Shown in pieces: positions 8,329 through 16,407 of a DNA stretch of 45,385 bases; position 1 is the first letter of the stretch, and the number at the start of each line of letters is the position of its first letter. The notes under the pieces are model-generated. The model had not been told where the DNA came from. It did not search any database and saw nothing but the letters and a program-made list of their open reading frames with translations. The DNA is from an uncultured Flavobacteriales bacterium (GTDB taxonomy: Bacteria; Bacteroidota; Bacteroidia; Flavobacteriales; Flavobacteriaceae): contig CAJXRD010000022.1 of the NCBI GenBank assembly GCA_913058295.1, forward strand, positions 1 through 45,385. Direction: 5' to 3'. Position numbers and translations under genes: made by a program.

Positions 8329-9132
8329 ATGAAAAAAATAAAAAATATATCGCCAGTCTTATTTTCATTCTTTACACTAGTAGCATTTGGTATTATAGTT
8401 CTATTGCCGATTGATACTATTTTAATAAAAATGTCACTTTCAGATTTTCATTCTGAATATATTGGATTAACAATTAAAATGGCATTCACCTTTATATTAA
8501 GCTATCGCATAATAAAAAAAATGAGAATCGAAAACATTGTTGGTTCCTCTTCTAACTATAGTTGGAAATTTAAGTATTTAAATATTATACCTAGTTATCT
8601 GATTATAATAGGAATTTTAAGTATTCTATCTAAAGATTTAACACAAGTGCATATTGAAAACTTATTACTACTACTTTTTGCTTGTTTAACAGTTGGGTTT
8701 GCAGAAGAATTTTTATTTAGAGGGCTATTGCAATCATTATTTTTAAAAAAATATATTTCTCAAAAGAATGGAATTCTTATTAGCACATTAATTCCAGCCA
8801 TAGTTTTTGGATTATTTCACCTTATTAATTTGATAAATAATGAGGATGTATTTGCAGTTTTAATTCAAGTTGTATTTGCTACGTTTATTGGATTCTTTTT
8901 TGGTGTTTTAGTCTTAAAAACCAATAAAATATTACCCGTTGCAGTAACTCACGGACTCATAAATTTTTTCTTTTCTATTGCATTTCTGCCTAGTCTAAAA
9001 GTTATAGAAGATTCGGGAGCATCTATAGCTCCTATAATTATAACCTTACCGCTTTTTATTATTGGCCTTTTTGTTTTGAAAAAGATTAAGAAAGAAGATG
9101 TAATGAAGAAGTTAAATGAAAGTTTTAATTAG
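8329..9132 (+). CDS. CPBP-family intramembrane metalloprotease (copy 1)
   Basis: A 267-residue membrane protein with about eight hydrophobic segments. The CPBP (Abi, CAAX-protease-like) motifs are present: motif 1 EEFLFRG with Glu-126, Glu-127 and Arg-131, motif 2 FGLFHL with its His, and motif 3 VTHGLINF. In relatives these residues form a glutamic-type intramembrane active site; roles range from prenyl-protein processing to bacteriocin self-immunity. It is clearly paralogous to the gene at 9549, sharing runs such as FLKKY, KNGILIS and LKTNKI at the same places. The cupin gene follows after 16 bases. Confidence 0.9.
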   Translation: MKKIKNISPVLFSFFTLVAFGIIVLLPIDTILIKMSLSDFHSEYIGLTIKMAFTFILSYRIIKKMRIENIVGSSSNYSWKFKYLNIIPSYLIIIGILSILSKDLTQVHIENLLLLLFACLTVGFAEEFLFRGLLQSLFLKKYISQKNGILISTLIPAIVFGLFHLINLINNEDVFAVLIQVVFATFIGFFFGVLVLKTNKILPVAVTHGLINFFFSIAFLPSLKVIEDSGASIAPIIITLPLFIIGLFVLKKIKKEDVMKKLNESFN

Positions 9133-9148
9133 AATAATACTATTTGCA

Positions 9149-9517
9149 ATGAATTTAAAAGAACAACTATCAGAAATCACAGAATATTTTTCACCTATAA
9201 TAATAGGGGAGGTAAATGATGTTTTTATCAAACTAGTGAAGATAAAAGGCAATAAAGTACCTTGGCATAATCATAAAAATGAAGATGAATTATTCCAAGT
9301 TCTAAGTGGAAGTCTTCTATTTGAAGTTGAAAATCAGGAGTCTTTTACAATGAACAGTGGAGATATATTCATAGTTAAACGCGGTATAAATCATCGAGTC
9401 AGTTCTAAAGAAGAATGTCACATAATGCTTATTGAAAATAAAACGACTCAACATACTGGAGAAAAAATAAATGAAATAACAAAGTCTATTAGAAAGCAAA
9501 TGATAATAAAAACCTAA
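9149..9517 (+). CDS. Small cupin-domain protein
   Basis: A 122-residue single cupin barrel. Cupin motif 1 is WHNHKNEDELFQVLSG with metal ligands His-40 and His-42 and nearby Glu, and motif 2 is SGDIFIVKRGINHRV. The frame stays open back to an ATG at 9116 inside the CPBP gene, but ATG at 9149 gives the usual cupin start and avoids overlap. A decayed second copy of this gene lies at 10384 after the second CPBP gene, so the CPBP-cupin pair was duplicated as a unit. Small cupins of this kind bind metals or small molecules; function unknown. Confidence 0.88.
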   Translation: MNLKEQLSEITEYFSPIIIGEVNDVFIKLVKIKGNKVPWHNHKNEDELFQVLSGSLLFEVENQESFTMNSGDIFIVKRGINHRVSSKEECHIMLIENKTTQHTGEKINEITKSIRKQMIIKT

Positions 9518-9548
9518 CTAATAATAAAATTAATAACCAATTCACATT

Positions 9549-10370
9549 ATGAAAACAGCAATCAAAAATCCATTCGTAATAACAGCTATCACTCTAATAC
9601 TATTTAAGGGAATCCTAAAACTTCCAATAAATACAACAATAGTAGAAATTTTTGATTTAACTATCCAACAGTCAGACAATATTAGTAGACTCTTAAAAAA
9701 TTTGGTAATTATTATACTAGCTATATACGCTATAAAAAAACTGAAACTTGTTGAACTCTCAGGCTTGAGCAAACATATAAAGTTGCAAAACAAATTCTTG
9801 ATTTTAATTCCTTTGTACTTAGTGATAATAGGCGTGTTTTCTCTTTTAGGTACAGATTTATCCAATATTTCTGTTATTGATTTTATTTTGCTCTCGTTGG
9901 CAATGCTTTCGGTTGGATTTGTAGAAGAGTTTATTTTTAGAGGTATTCTTCAATCGGTATTTTTAAAGAAATATAGTCAAAGAAAAAACGGCATTTTAAT
10001 AAGTATCTTTCTTCCTGCAGCACTTTTTGGAGGGTTACATTTATTTAGTTTAGATATGTCAAATATTGCTGCTTCAATTGGGCAATTTGTATACGCCTTT
10101 TTTATAGGCGCAACTTTTGGAGCAATTTTATTAAAAACCAATAAGATAGTCCCTTTAGCTATCATACATGGTCTTATCGACATCGTATTTACTATCAATA
10201 CCCTTCTGGACGATGGCGCAATTGCTGGGGAACTTGGACAACAAGACATTGGGCAGGCTATTGGTTCTATGTTGGTGGTTTTGCCATTATTTATTGTAGG
10301 GTTATTTATCATCCGTAAAATTAGCCCTGCACGTGTTCAAGAAAAAATAGATTTATCCAATAAGATTTAA
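9549..10370 (+). CDS. CPBP-family intramembrane metalloprotease (copy 2)
   Basis: A 273-residue paralogue of the gene at 8329. Motif 1 is EEFIFRG at exactly the same residue numbers (Glu-126, Glu-127, Arg-131); motif 2 FGGLHL and motif 3 IIHGLIDI follow. About eight membrane segments are visible. It lies 31 bases after the cupin gene and is followed by a broken cupin copy, which shows that it came from a tandem duplication of the CPBP-cupin pair. The active-site residues are intact, so both proteases should be functional. Confidence 0.9.
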   Translation: MKTAIKNPFVITAITLILFKGILKLPINTTIVEIFDLTIQQSDNISRLLKNLVIIILAIYAIKKLKLVELSGLSKHIKLQNKFLILIPLYLVIIGVFSLLGTDLSNISVIDFILLSLAMLSVGFVEEFIFRGILQSVFLKKYSQRKNGILISIFLPAALFGGLHLFSLDMSNIAASIGQFVYAFFIGATFGAILLKTNKIVPLAIIHGLIDIVFTINTLLDDGAIAGELGQQDIGQAIGSMLVVLPLFIVGLFIIRKISPARVQEKIDLSNKI

Positions 10371-10383
10371 CTGTCATAACATT

Positions 10384-10540
10384 ATGAATTTTAAATAAAT
10401 ATTATCAAAAATCACAGACTAATTTTTAGCTAAAAAAATAGAAGATTAAATGACGTTTTTATTAAATTAATGAAGATAAGAGGCGATAAAGAACCTTGAA
10501 ATAATCATAACAATGGTGATAATTATTAAAAAATTGTAAC
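10384..10540 (+). pseudogene. Decayed duplicate of the cupin gene
   Basis: This stretch aligns base for base with the 5' part of the cupin gene at 9149 (about the first 155 bases), starting from ATGAATTT and including the shared runs AAATCACAGA and AATGAAGATAA/AGTGAAGATAA, CCTTG and AATAATCATAA. It carries several in-frame stops (TAA after the third codon, TGA in place of the Trp codon before the His-x-His motif) and similarity fades near 10540. No open frame remains. It follows CPBP copy 2 by 13 bases, exactly as the intact cupin follows copy 1. Confidence 0.85.
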
Positions 10541-10583
10541 CGATATTTATTATAATTCGTCTAAGTAAAAATTAAAAATTATT

Positions 10584-11297
10584 ATGAAAAAAGAATCCAT
10601 CAAATTAAAAGCAAAATTATTATTGGAAATCCTCATAGTTCTTGGAGTTATGTCTGGAACCAAAGCAATTTGTGATCAAATTCAAATCATACCCTCTGGT
10701 TCCACAGGTACAATAGGAATTTGGCTAGGAATCTTAGTAGCAACATTTTTTTTAAAAAAAAGGAATATTAATTGGTCTGATATTGGCCTACGCTGGCCTA
10801 AAGGAAGAAAACAATGGCTGAAACAAATTGGTTTAGGACTCTTAGCCATTGGATCCATTATTCTTATCACTTTTATCACACTAATGGTATTAAAACCTCT
10901 TTTCGGATTGGTACAAGACCCAAATGCAACAGATAAATTTAGTTTCTTTCTAGGAAAACCTCTTGTTCTCATACTCTATCTTATTTTTGGAATTTGGTTT
11001 GGAGCCGCTGTGGGAGAAGAACTTTTATTTCGAGGGTTTATATTAAATCACCTAAAAAGATTAATAGGAAATAGTAAAATAAGTTGGGCTTTAGCCTTGA
11101 TTATTCAAGCAATAATATTCGGGTTTATGCACAGCTACCATGGATCACAGGGGATTGTTATTACAGGATTAATTGCCTTATCGTTCGGTATATTTTATTT
11201 GCTTGCCAAACGAAAACTATTTCCTCTAATTTTTGCTCATGCTGTTTTCGATACACTAACAATGGTAGGGTTCTATCTATCAGAAAGTGCAACTTAG
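10584..11297 (+). CDS. CPBP-family intramembrane metalloprotease (third, divergent)
   Basis: A 237-residue membrane protease of the same superfamily but a different subgroup from the two before it. Motif 1 is GEELLFRGF (Glu-145, Glu-146, Arg-150), motif 2 FGFMHSYHG and motif 3 FAHAVFDT. Around six to seven hydrophobic segments are visible. It may have been present before the duplication or joined later. It is followed by a 21-bp perfect hairpin that probably closes the cluster. Substrate unknown. Confidence 0.88.
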   Translation: MKKESIKLKAKLLLEILIVLGVMSGTKAICDQIQIIPSGSTGTIGIWLGILVATFFLKKRNINWSDIGLRWPKGRKQWLKQIGLGLLAIGSIILITFITLMVLKPLFGLVQDPNATDKFSFFLGKPLVLILYLIFGIWFGAAVGEELLFRGFILNHLKRLIGNSKISWALALIIQAIIFGFMHSYHGSQGIVITGLIALSFGIFYLLAKRKLFPLIFAHAVFDTLTMVGFYLSESAT

Positions 11298-11338
11298 CCT
11301 ATTAGATAGTTATAATCCATATTAAGTAAAGTATTTAC

Positions 11339-11384
11339 CAGACCCTTAGAAAATATTATTTCCATAATATTTTCTAAGGGTCTG
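11339..11384. terminator. 21-bp perfect inverted repeat after the CPBP cluster
   Basis: Bases 11339-11359 pair perfectly with 11364-11384 around the 4-base loop TTCC. The lower part of the stem is GC-containing (AGACCCTTAG). There is no T run after it, so it may end transcription by structure alone or protect the 3' end. Confidence 0.6.
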
Positions 11385-11610
11385 CCTTCTTGCATTATAA
11401 TTAACCCTTTAAGTGCTTTTTATCATATAAAATTATACTTCAAAATTTGCCGTCTTTCAAAGTCTTGACAAGAATTTGGACAGACACTAAGGTTATTTAC
11501 ACCAACTGTCCTTTTTTCTGGATAAACCCTATTGGTAATGTTTTTAATAGGATATGACTTTATAAAACACCCATAAGACATATTTATTAGAGAGCCTTTT
11601 AAATGTACTT

Positions 11611-11618
11611 TATGTTTG
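11611..11618 (+). promoter_or_regulatory. -7 element upstream of a small frame
   Basis: TATGTTTG is a perfect match to TAnnTTTG, 27 bases before the ATG at 11646. The -33 box is weak (TTA instead of TTG, 21 bases upstream). It may drive the small frame, the ABC operon, or both. Confidence 0.45.
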
Positions 11619-11645
11619 CTGAATATTAATAATAAAATCAAAATC

Positions 11646-11732
11646 ATGAGAACTTTAGACAACAATCAAATCACAAAAAAATTAAATAAAACTAATAGCT
11701 TTAAGTGGAACGTTAAAAGGCGTTTTAGGTAA
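11646..11732 (+). CDS. Possible 28-residue peptide
   Basis: An ATG frame of 28 codons, Lys/Asn/Arg-rich, starting MRTLDNNQITKK and ending KRRFR. It is placed correctly behind a good -7 element and 131 bases before the ABC ATPase. I recognise no family. It could be a real small protein, a leader frame of the ABC operon, or the remnant start of a lost gene; coding potential is weak because the region is so AT-rich. Confidence 0.25.
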   Translation: MRTLDNNQITKKLNKTNSFKWNVKRRFR

Positions 11733-11753
11733 ATAGCATTTTGACTGATAAAA

Positions 11754-11781
11754 GAGCCAAGAGACAAGAGCCAAGAGCCAA
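11754..11781. repeat. Four tandem heptamers GAG(C/A)CAA
   Basis: Four consecutive 7-base units: GAGCCAA, GAGACAA, GAGCCAA, GAGCCAA. They begin 22 bases after the small frame and end 82 bases before the ABC ATPase. Such satellites expand and contract by slippage, and similar ones occur between genes in other Flavobacteriaceae. Confidence 0.85.
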
Positions 11782-11863
11782 GACTATTGCTTAACATACT
11801 TTCATTCCTCTAACAATCTAATAACCCATTCAACCATACATTCATCAATTAAATAACAAACAC

Positions 11864-12751
11864 ATGAATACATTACAAATTAACAATCTTACCAAAACCT
11901 ATCCTAACGGAGTAAAAGCTTTAAACGGCATTAATTTAAAAATCACCAACGGTATGTTTGGTTTGTTGGGATCTAATGGCGCAGGAAAATCATCACTAAT
12001 GCGTACCATAGCATCTTTGCAAGAACCATCTTCGGGAAGTATTTCATTTAATAATATAGACGTGGTGAAACAACCGAGTGAAATCAGAAAACAATTGGGG
12101 TATTTACCACAAGAATTTGGGGTGTATCCAAAAATTTCTGCTGAGAAGCTATTGAATCATATGGCGTTGTTAAAAGGAATTATCAATAATAAAGAACGCA
12201 AAAAACAAGTTACCGCATTATTGCAACAGGTTAATTTATACCAGCATCGTAAAAAAGCAGTATATACATTTTCTGGGGGAATGAAACAACGTTTTGGAAT
12301 AGCACAAGCGCTATTGGCAAATCCGCAATTAATTATTGTGGATGAACCTACAGCAGGATTAGACCCAGAAGAACGCAACCGGTTTTTAAATTTACTAAGT
12401 GAAATAGGGGAGAACGTCATAGTGATCTTATCAACGCATATTGTTGAAGATGTTCGGGATCTATGTCCTATCATGGCAATACTATCTAATGGTGAAATTA
12501 TTGCACAGGGTAATCCATCAGATTTGGTTGCAACAATTCATGGAAAAATATGGACGAAGATTATTCCTAAGAAGGACCTAGCCGCCTATAAAAAAGCTTT
12601 CGATATTATTTCTACCAAGTTGGTTTCTGGAAAAACACAAATTAGAGTTCTAGCAATCGAAAAGCCTGAAGCAGGTTTTGAATCAATAGCTCCAAATTTA
12701 GAAGACTTTTACTTCGCAACTTTATTTAATCATCCTTTAAAAAACGCCTAA
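11864..12751 (+). CDS. ABC transporter ATP-binding protein
   Basis: A 295-residue ABC ATPase with Walker A GSNGAGKS (36-43), the Q-loop around LPQEFGVYP, signature FSGGMKQR, Walker B LIIVDEPTAGLD and the His switch ILSTH. The C-terminal 70 residues after the core form an extra domain seen in CcmA/NatA-like drug or sodium exporters. It starts 3 bases before the huge permease/peptidase gene and surely works with it as the energising subunit at the inner membrane. Substrate unknown. Confidence 0.93.
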   Translation: MNTLQINNLTKTYPNGVKALNGINLKITNGMFGLLGSNGAGKSSLMRTIASLQEPSSGSISFNNIDVVKQPSEIRKQLGYLPQEFGVYPKISAEKLLNHMALLKGIINNKERKKQVTALLQQVNLYQHRKKAVYTFSGGMKQRFGIAQALLANPQLIIVDEPTAGLDPEERNRFLNLLSEIGENVIVILSTHIVEDVRDLCPIMAILSNGEIIAQGNPSDLVATIHGKIWTKIIPKKDLAAYKKAFDIISTKLVSGKTQIRVLAIEKPEAGFESIAPNLEDFYFATLFNHPLKNA

Positions 12752-12754
12752 GCC

Positions 12755-15700
12755 ATGTTTAAAAAATTATTAAGTTTCGAAGTTTTTTATCAATTAAAAC
12801 AACGCGCATTTCCCATTTTCGCTCTATTATTTCTTGCATTGGGTATTTTTGTAGGAAGACAAGGATTTGCACCTTCAGGGGTGGATTTTAATTCGGGATA
12901 TCAAGTTTATTTTTATGCCAGCATCTTTACCTTAGGGAGTGTTTTTATAACTATGTTTTTCGCTATAAGCGGGATGCTTAGAGATCGACAACACCATATG
13001 GAACAACTAATCTATAGTACTTCTATTAAAAAATTCCAGTTTTTTTGGAGTCGATTTTTAGGGACTTTTGTATTTAGTGTACTGGCATTTACACCTTATT
13101 TAATCGGTTTTGCATTGGGGGTTTCCTTTTCTAATTTAGACCCAGAACGTATAGGAGCCTTTAATCTAATGACCTATCTGCAACCTTGGTTGTATATGGT
13201 TCTTCCTAACATTTTTATTTGTACTTCCTTGATTTTTTCTGTAAGTACGCTAAGCAAAAACAACACAGCTACCTATGTAAGTGCGGTATTTATTTATATG
13301 CTATACTTTGTAAGTGCTATCTTTTTAAATTCCCCTTTAATAGCGCAATCGGTTCCAGCTTCACCAGAAAGCATGGCGATTGCAGCATTGGCAGATCCAT
13401 TTGGAATTGCAGCCTTTTTTGAACAAAGCCAATATTGGACTCCTTTTCAAAAAAATAACGAACTCATTTCCTTTTCTGGATTATTTATGGGAAATAGAAT
13501 CTTGTGGATTCTGGGATCTTTAGGAATACTCTTACTTACTTACACTTTATTTTCATTTAGAACTTTAAGCAAGAAAGTAAAAAAAGCCCCAAAAATGAAA
13601 AAGGAGACTAAAGAAACTATTGCCTATAAACCAATTGAGGCCTTACATAACTTTAAGTCTCAAAGAACAGCATTTGTGTCCTTATTAAAAATTGAGCTCC
13701 AGGGTGTTTTTAAAAGCCTACCATTTATAGCAGTGCTAATCATGTGGTCTTTTATTGTTTTCTCTGAAATTTACTCTACCGTAATTGGAGGAGGAGCATA
13801 CAATGAAAGTATGTATCCTTTTACCAATATTTTAATTGAATTAATAATAAGTCCACTGAGTATATTTAGTCTGATACTAATTGTGTTTTATAGTGGAGAA
13901 CTGGTTTGGAAAGAACGCGGATTAAATTTTAATACTATTATTGACGCAACACCTGTGATGAACTCGGTTTTCTTTCTTTCAAAATTCATCACGCTATTGC
14001 TCCTTCCTACCATTTTAATAGTAACTGGAATTGTTATATGCATCGGCTTTCAATCCTTCTTAGGATATACTAATTTTGAATTGGACCTATACGCTTCCTT
14101 ATTTTATTTTGAAGGTATTACTATGTTGGTATTTTGTATGATCGCGATGTTTGTTCATAGCCTAGTAAAAAATAAATATATGGGGATGGGGATTTTCGGA
14201 TTGATCGCCATCATAAGTATGAAAGCTTCCCTTTTTGGATTAGAACACCCCTTAACAAGTATTGGTTTTTTACCAAATCCTAGCTATACAAATATGAATG
14301 GTTTTAATGGAATCACTAAACTATACCACCATTTATCGCTGTATTGGGTTGCCTTAGGTGGAATGCTAACACTAATCACTTTTAAACTATGGCAAAGAGG
14401 AAATATCGCAAGCCTTCGTTATCAGTTAAGTACCTTAAAATACAATTGGACTAAGGGACAGGTTATGACCATTGCGGTTTTTGGTATGGTGTTTATAGGC
14501 GCTGCGAGTCTAGTATATTATAATAATAACATCCTAACTTCTTATGAAACTACCAGTGATAATTTGGATAGTAGAGAACAATACGAACGTAAATTTAAAC
14601 AATACCAAGACTTAGAGCGATTATATCCTATTGCGATAAAAACCGAAGTAGCTATTTTTCCTTCTGAAGAAATGTATACTGTAAAAGCGGATTACATAAT
14701 TAAGAATAAAAGTAATCAAGCCATATCGCAGGTCTTTTTAACCGAACGAATTCCTTTGCAATCTATTAAGATAGAACAGGCTGAATTAATTATGCACGAC
14801 ACTGTTTTTGGAACTTATTTATTTGAATTTAAAAATGCTATAAAACCACAGCAAACTTTAAAATATAGTTTTGAAACCAAAAAAGTATTGAAGGGTTATG
14901 AGACAGATCGCACTATTATCAAGAACGGGACCTATATCACGCATCGTAATTTTGATCCCTTTCATTATGGAAGAGGTATTGAAATTACAGATCCTATGGA
15001 ACGTCAAAAACGTAATTTGCCCAAACGCGAGGAAATTATAGAAACCGATTCACATATTGCTATAGAGGATAACCGTATGGGAAAAATTGATTTTGAAACG
15101 ATTATTTCTACTCAAAATAATCAAGTAGCTTTAAGTTCTGGAACTTTATTAAAAGAATGGACTAAGGAGAATAGAAAATATTATCATTATAAATCGAATA
15201 CAAAAATAGTACCAACAATGGCATATTTTTCTGCGGACTATGAGACAAGAAAGACAATTTATAAAGGTATTCCTATTGAACAATATTACGATGCTTCTCA
15301 CGAATTTAATGTAGAACAAATAGAAACTAGCATTAAAAACACCTTAGATTATTGTATCGAGAATTTTGGAGCCTATGCCTTCGATGATATTCGTTTTGCC
15401 GAAATTCCAGGACATTGGCCTTTTGGTGGCTTTGCACATCCTGGTTTGGTAAGTATGGTCGAAGACCGTTTGTATTTAGTAGACAATAGAGATTCCGAAG
15501 CTTTTAATTTAGTTGCCAAACGAACCATTCACGAAGTTGCACACCAATGGTGGGGACATGCAATAACTCCGAAAATAGTAGATGGAGGCGCAATTTTTGT
15601 AGAGGGTTTCGCAAAGTATACCGAGGCCGTAATTATGGAACAGGAATATGGAAAAGGAGCCGTTTTTCAATTAAGTGAAACTGCTAACCGACGTTATTTT

Positions 15701-16309
15701 AGAGGTAGAGCTTATGCAAATACACTAGAACCTGGTCTATATTTGGAGGATGATCAAGACTATCTCGCATATGGTAAAAGTTTAACGGTGATGCTGGCGC
15801 TTAGAGATTTAATAGGGGAGAAGCAATTAAATACGATTTTACGAAACCTTACCGAAACATATCGATATAGCGATGAGTTTGAGGTATTAGCAATAGATTT
15901 TATAAATGCTTTATATGAAGCAAGTCCTGGGGAATATCATGATTTGGTAGACGATTGGCTAAAAAAGGTAATTACTTATGATTTAAGTATTGAAAGCAGT
16001 TCCTATGAAGCTTTAGCAAACGGAACATTTGAGCTTACTCTAAAAGTAAACGCAAAACGTTTTGAAACAATGGAGAGTGGGGAAATTAAAGAAATAGCTA
16101 TCAACGAGCCAATTAAAATAGGTGTATTTAAAGTACATCCATCTAATGTTAAAGATGATTCTTCAATTCTATATTATCAATCTAATACCATAAATAAAGA
16201 GGAAACAGAAATTAAGATTATTGTAAACGAGCTACCCACTCATATTGCTATAGATCCCTTTGGTACTAGATCTGATGAGAATAGAGTAGATAATTTAATA
16301 TCTTTATAA
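12755..16309 (+). CDS. ABC permease fused to M1-type aminopeptidase domain
   Basis: A 1184-residue fusion. Residues 1-600 are two sets of membrane helices of an ABC-2-type permease, separated by a charged linker near 275-300. Residues about 610-1180 form a large domain resembling M1 gluzincin peptidases: a beta-rich N part, then HEVAH at 926-930 with the zinc-ligand Glu in VEGFAKYTE. Nineteen residues lie between the second His and that Glu, not the canonical 18, and the exopeptidase motif GAMEN is replaced by GGFAH near residue 890. The peptidase domain follows the last membrane helix (about 565-590) and probably lies outside the membrane. The partner ATPase is encoded 3 bases upstream. This architecture is known in Bacteroidota but its substrate is not. 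Confidence 0.9.
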   Translation: MFKKLLSFEVFYQLKQRAFPIFALLFLALGIFVGRQGFAPSGVDFNSGYQVYFYASIFTLGSVFITMFFAISGMLRDRQHHMEQLIYSTSIKKFQFFWSRFLGTFVFSVLAFTPYLIGFALGVSFSNLDPERIGAFNLMTYLQPWLYMVLPNIFICTSLIFSVSTLSKNNTATYVSAVFIYMLYFVSAIFLNSPLIAQSVPASPESMAIAALADPFGIAAFFEQSQYWTPFQKNNELISFSGLFMGNRILWILGSLGILLLTYTLFSFRTLSKKVKKAPKMKKETKETIAYKPIEALHNFKSQRTAFVSLLKIELQGVFKSLPFIAVLIMWSFIVFSEIYSTVIGGGAYNESMYPFTNILIELIISPLSIFSLILIVFYSGELVWKERGLNFNTIIDATPVMNSVFFLSKFITLLLLPTILIVTGIVICIGFQSFLGYTNFELDLYASLFYFEGITMLVFCMIAMFVHSLVKNKYMGMGIFGLIAIISMKASLFGLEHPLTSIGFLPNPSYTNMNGFNGITKLYHHLSLYWVALGGMLTLITFKLWQRGNIASLRYQLSTLKYNWTKGQVMTIAVFGMVFIGAASLVYYNNNILTSYETTSDNLDSREQYERKFKQYQDLERLYPIAIKTEVAIFPSEEMYTVKADYIIKNKSNQAISQVFLTERIPLQSIKIEQAELIMHDTVFGTYLFEFKNAIKPQQTLKYSFETKKVLKGYETDRTIIKNGTYITHRNFDPFHYGRGIEITDPMERQKRNLPKREEIIETDSHIAIEDNRMGKIDFETIISTQNNQVALSSGTLLKEWTKENRKYYHYKSNTKIVPTMAYFSADYETRKTIYKGIPIEQYYDASHEFNVEQIETSIKNTLDYCIENFGAYAFDDIRFAEIPGHWPFGGFAHPGLVSMVEDRLYLVDNRDSEAFNLVAKRTIHEVAHQWWGHAITPKIVDGGAIFVEGFAKYTEAVIMEQEYGKGAVFQLSETANRRYFRGRAYANTLEPGLYLEDDQDYLAYGKSLTVMLALRDLIGEKQLNTILRNLTETYRYSDEFEVLAIDFINALYEASPGEYHDLVDDWLKKVITYDLSIESSSYEALANGTFELTLKVNAKRFETMESGEIKEIAINEPIKIGVFKVHPSNVKDDSSILYYQSNTINKEETEIKIIVNELPTHIAIDPFGTRSDENRVDNLISL

Positions 16310-16356
16310 AAGGAAATTAGTAGTTTAAGAAATAGTAGCTAAAATTTGAAAACAAT

Positions 16357-16388
16357 AAAAAGGTTGCCTATTATAGGCAACCTTTTTT
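16357..16388. terminator. Bidirectional rho-independent terminator
   Basis: A 14-bp perfect stem, AAAAAGGTTGCCTA with its complement at 16374-16387, a 3-base loop, and T or A runs on both sides. It serves the ABC operon from the left and the TetR-controlled operon from the right. Confidence 0.93.
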
Positions 16389-16407
16389 ATATATAAGTAA
16401 AAATAAA

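Larger units (their letters stand above)
11298..11863. other. 566-base gap between the CPBP cluster and the ABC operon
   Basis: Contents, in order: a 21-bp perfect hairpin (11339-11384); about 225 bases without a recognisable gene (an 80-codon minus-strand frame there has no family features); a good -7 element (11611); a 28-codon frame (11646-11732); and a tandem heptamer repeat (11754-11781). The final 80 bases before the ABC ATPase start hold no clear promoter. Confidence 0.6.

Noticed and set aside
9116-9148. Upstream ATG of the cupin gene inside the CPBP gene
   Set aside because: The extra 11 residues are hydrophobic and do not belong to a cupin; the decayed copy at 10384 also begins at the position matching 9149.
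11423-11665. 80-codon frame on the minus strand in the 566-base gap
   Set aside because: No family features, odd composition, no promoter or close partner; probably chance in AT-rich DNA.
11754-11781. Heptamer repeat as a CRISPR array
   Set aside because: Units are 7 bases without spacers and there are no cas genes.
13219-13422. 67-codon frame inside the permease gene
   Set aside because: Out-of-frame shadow of the permease coding sequence, Cys-rich only through codon bias.
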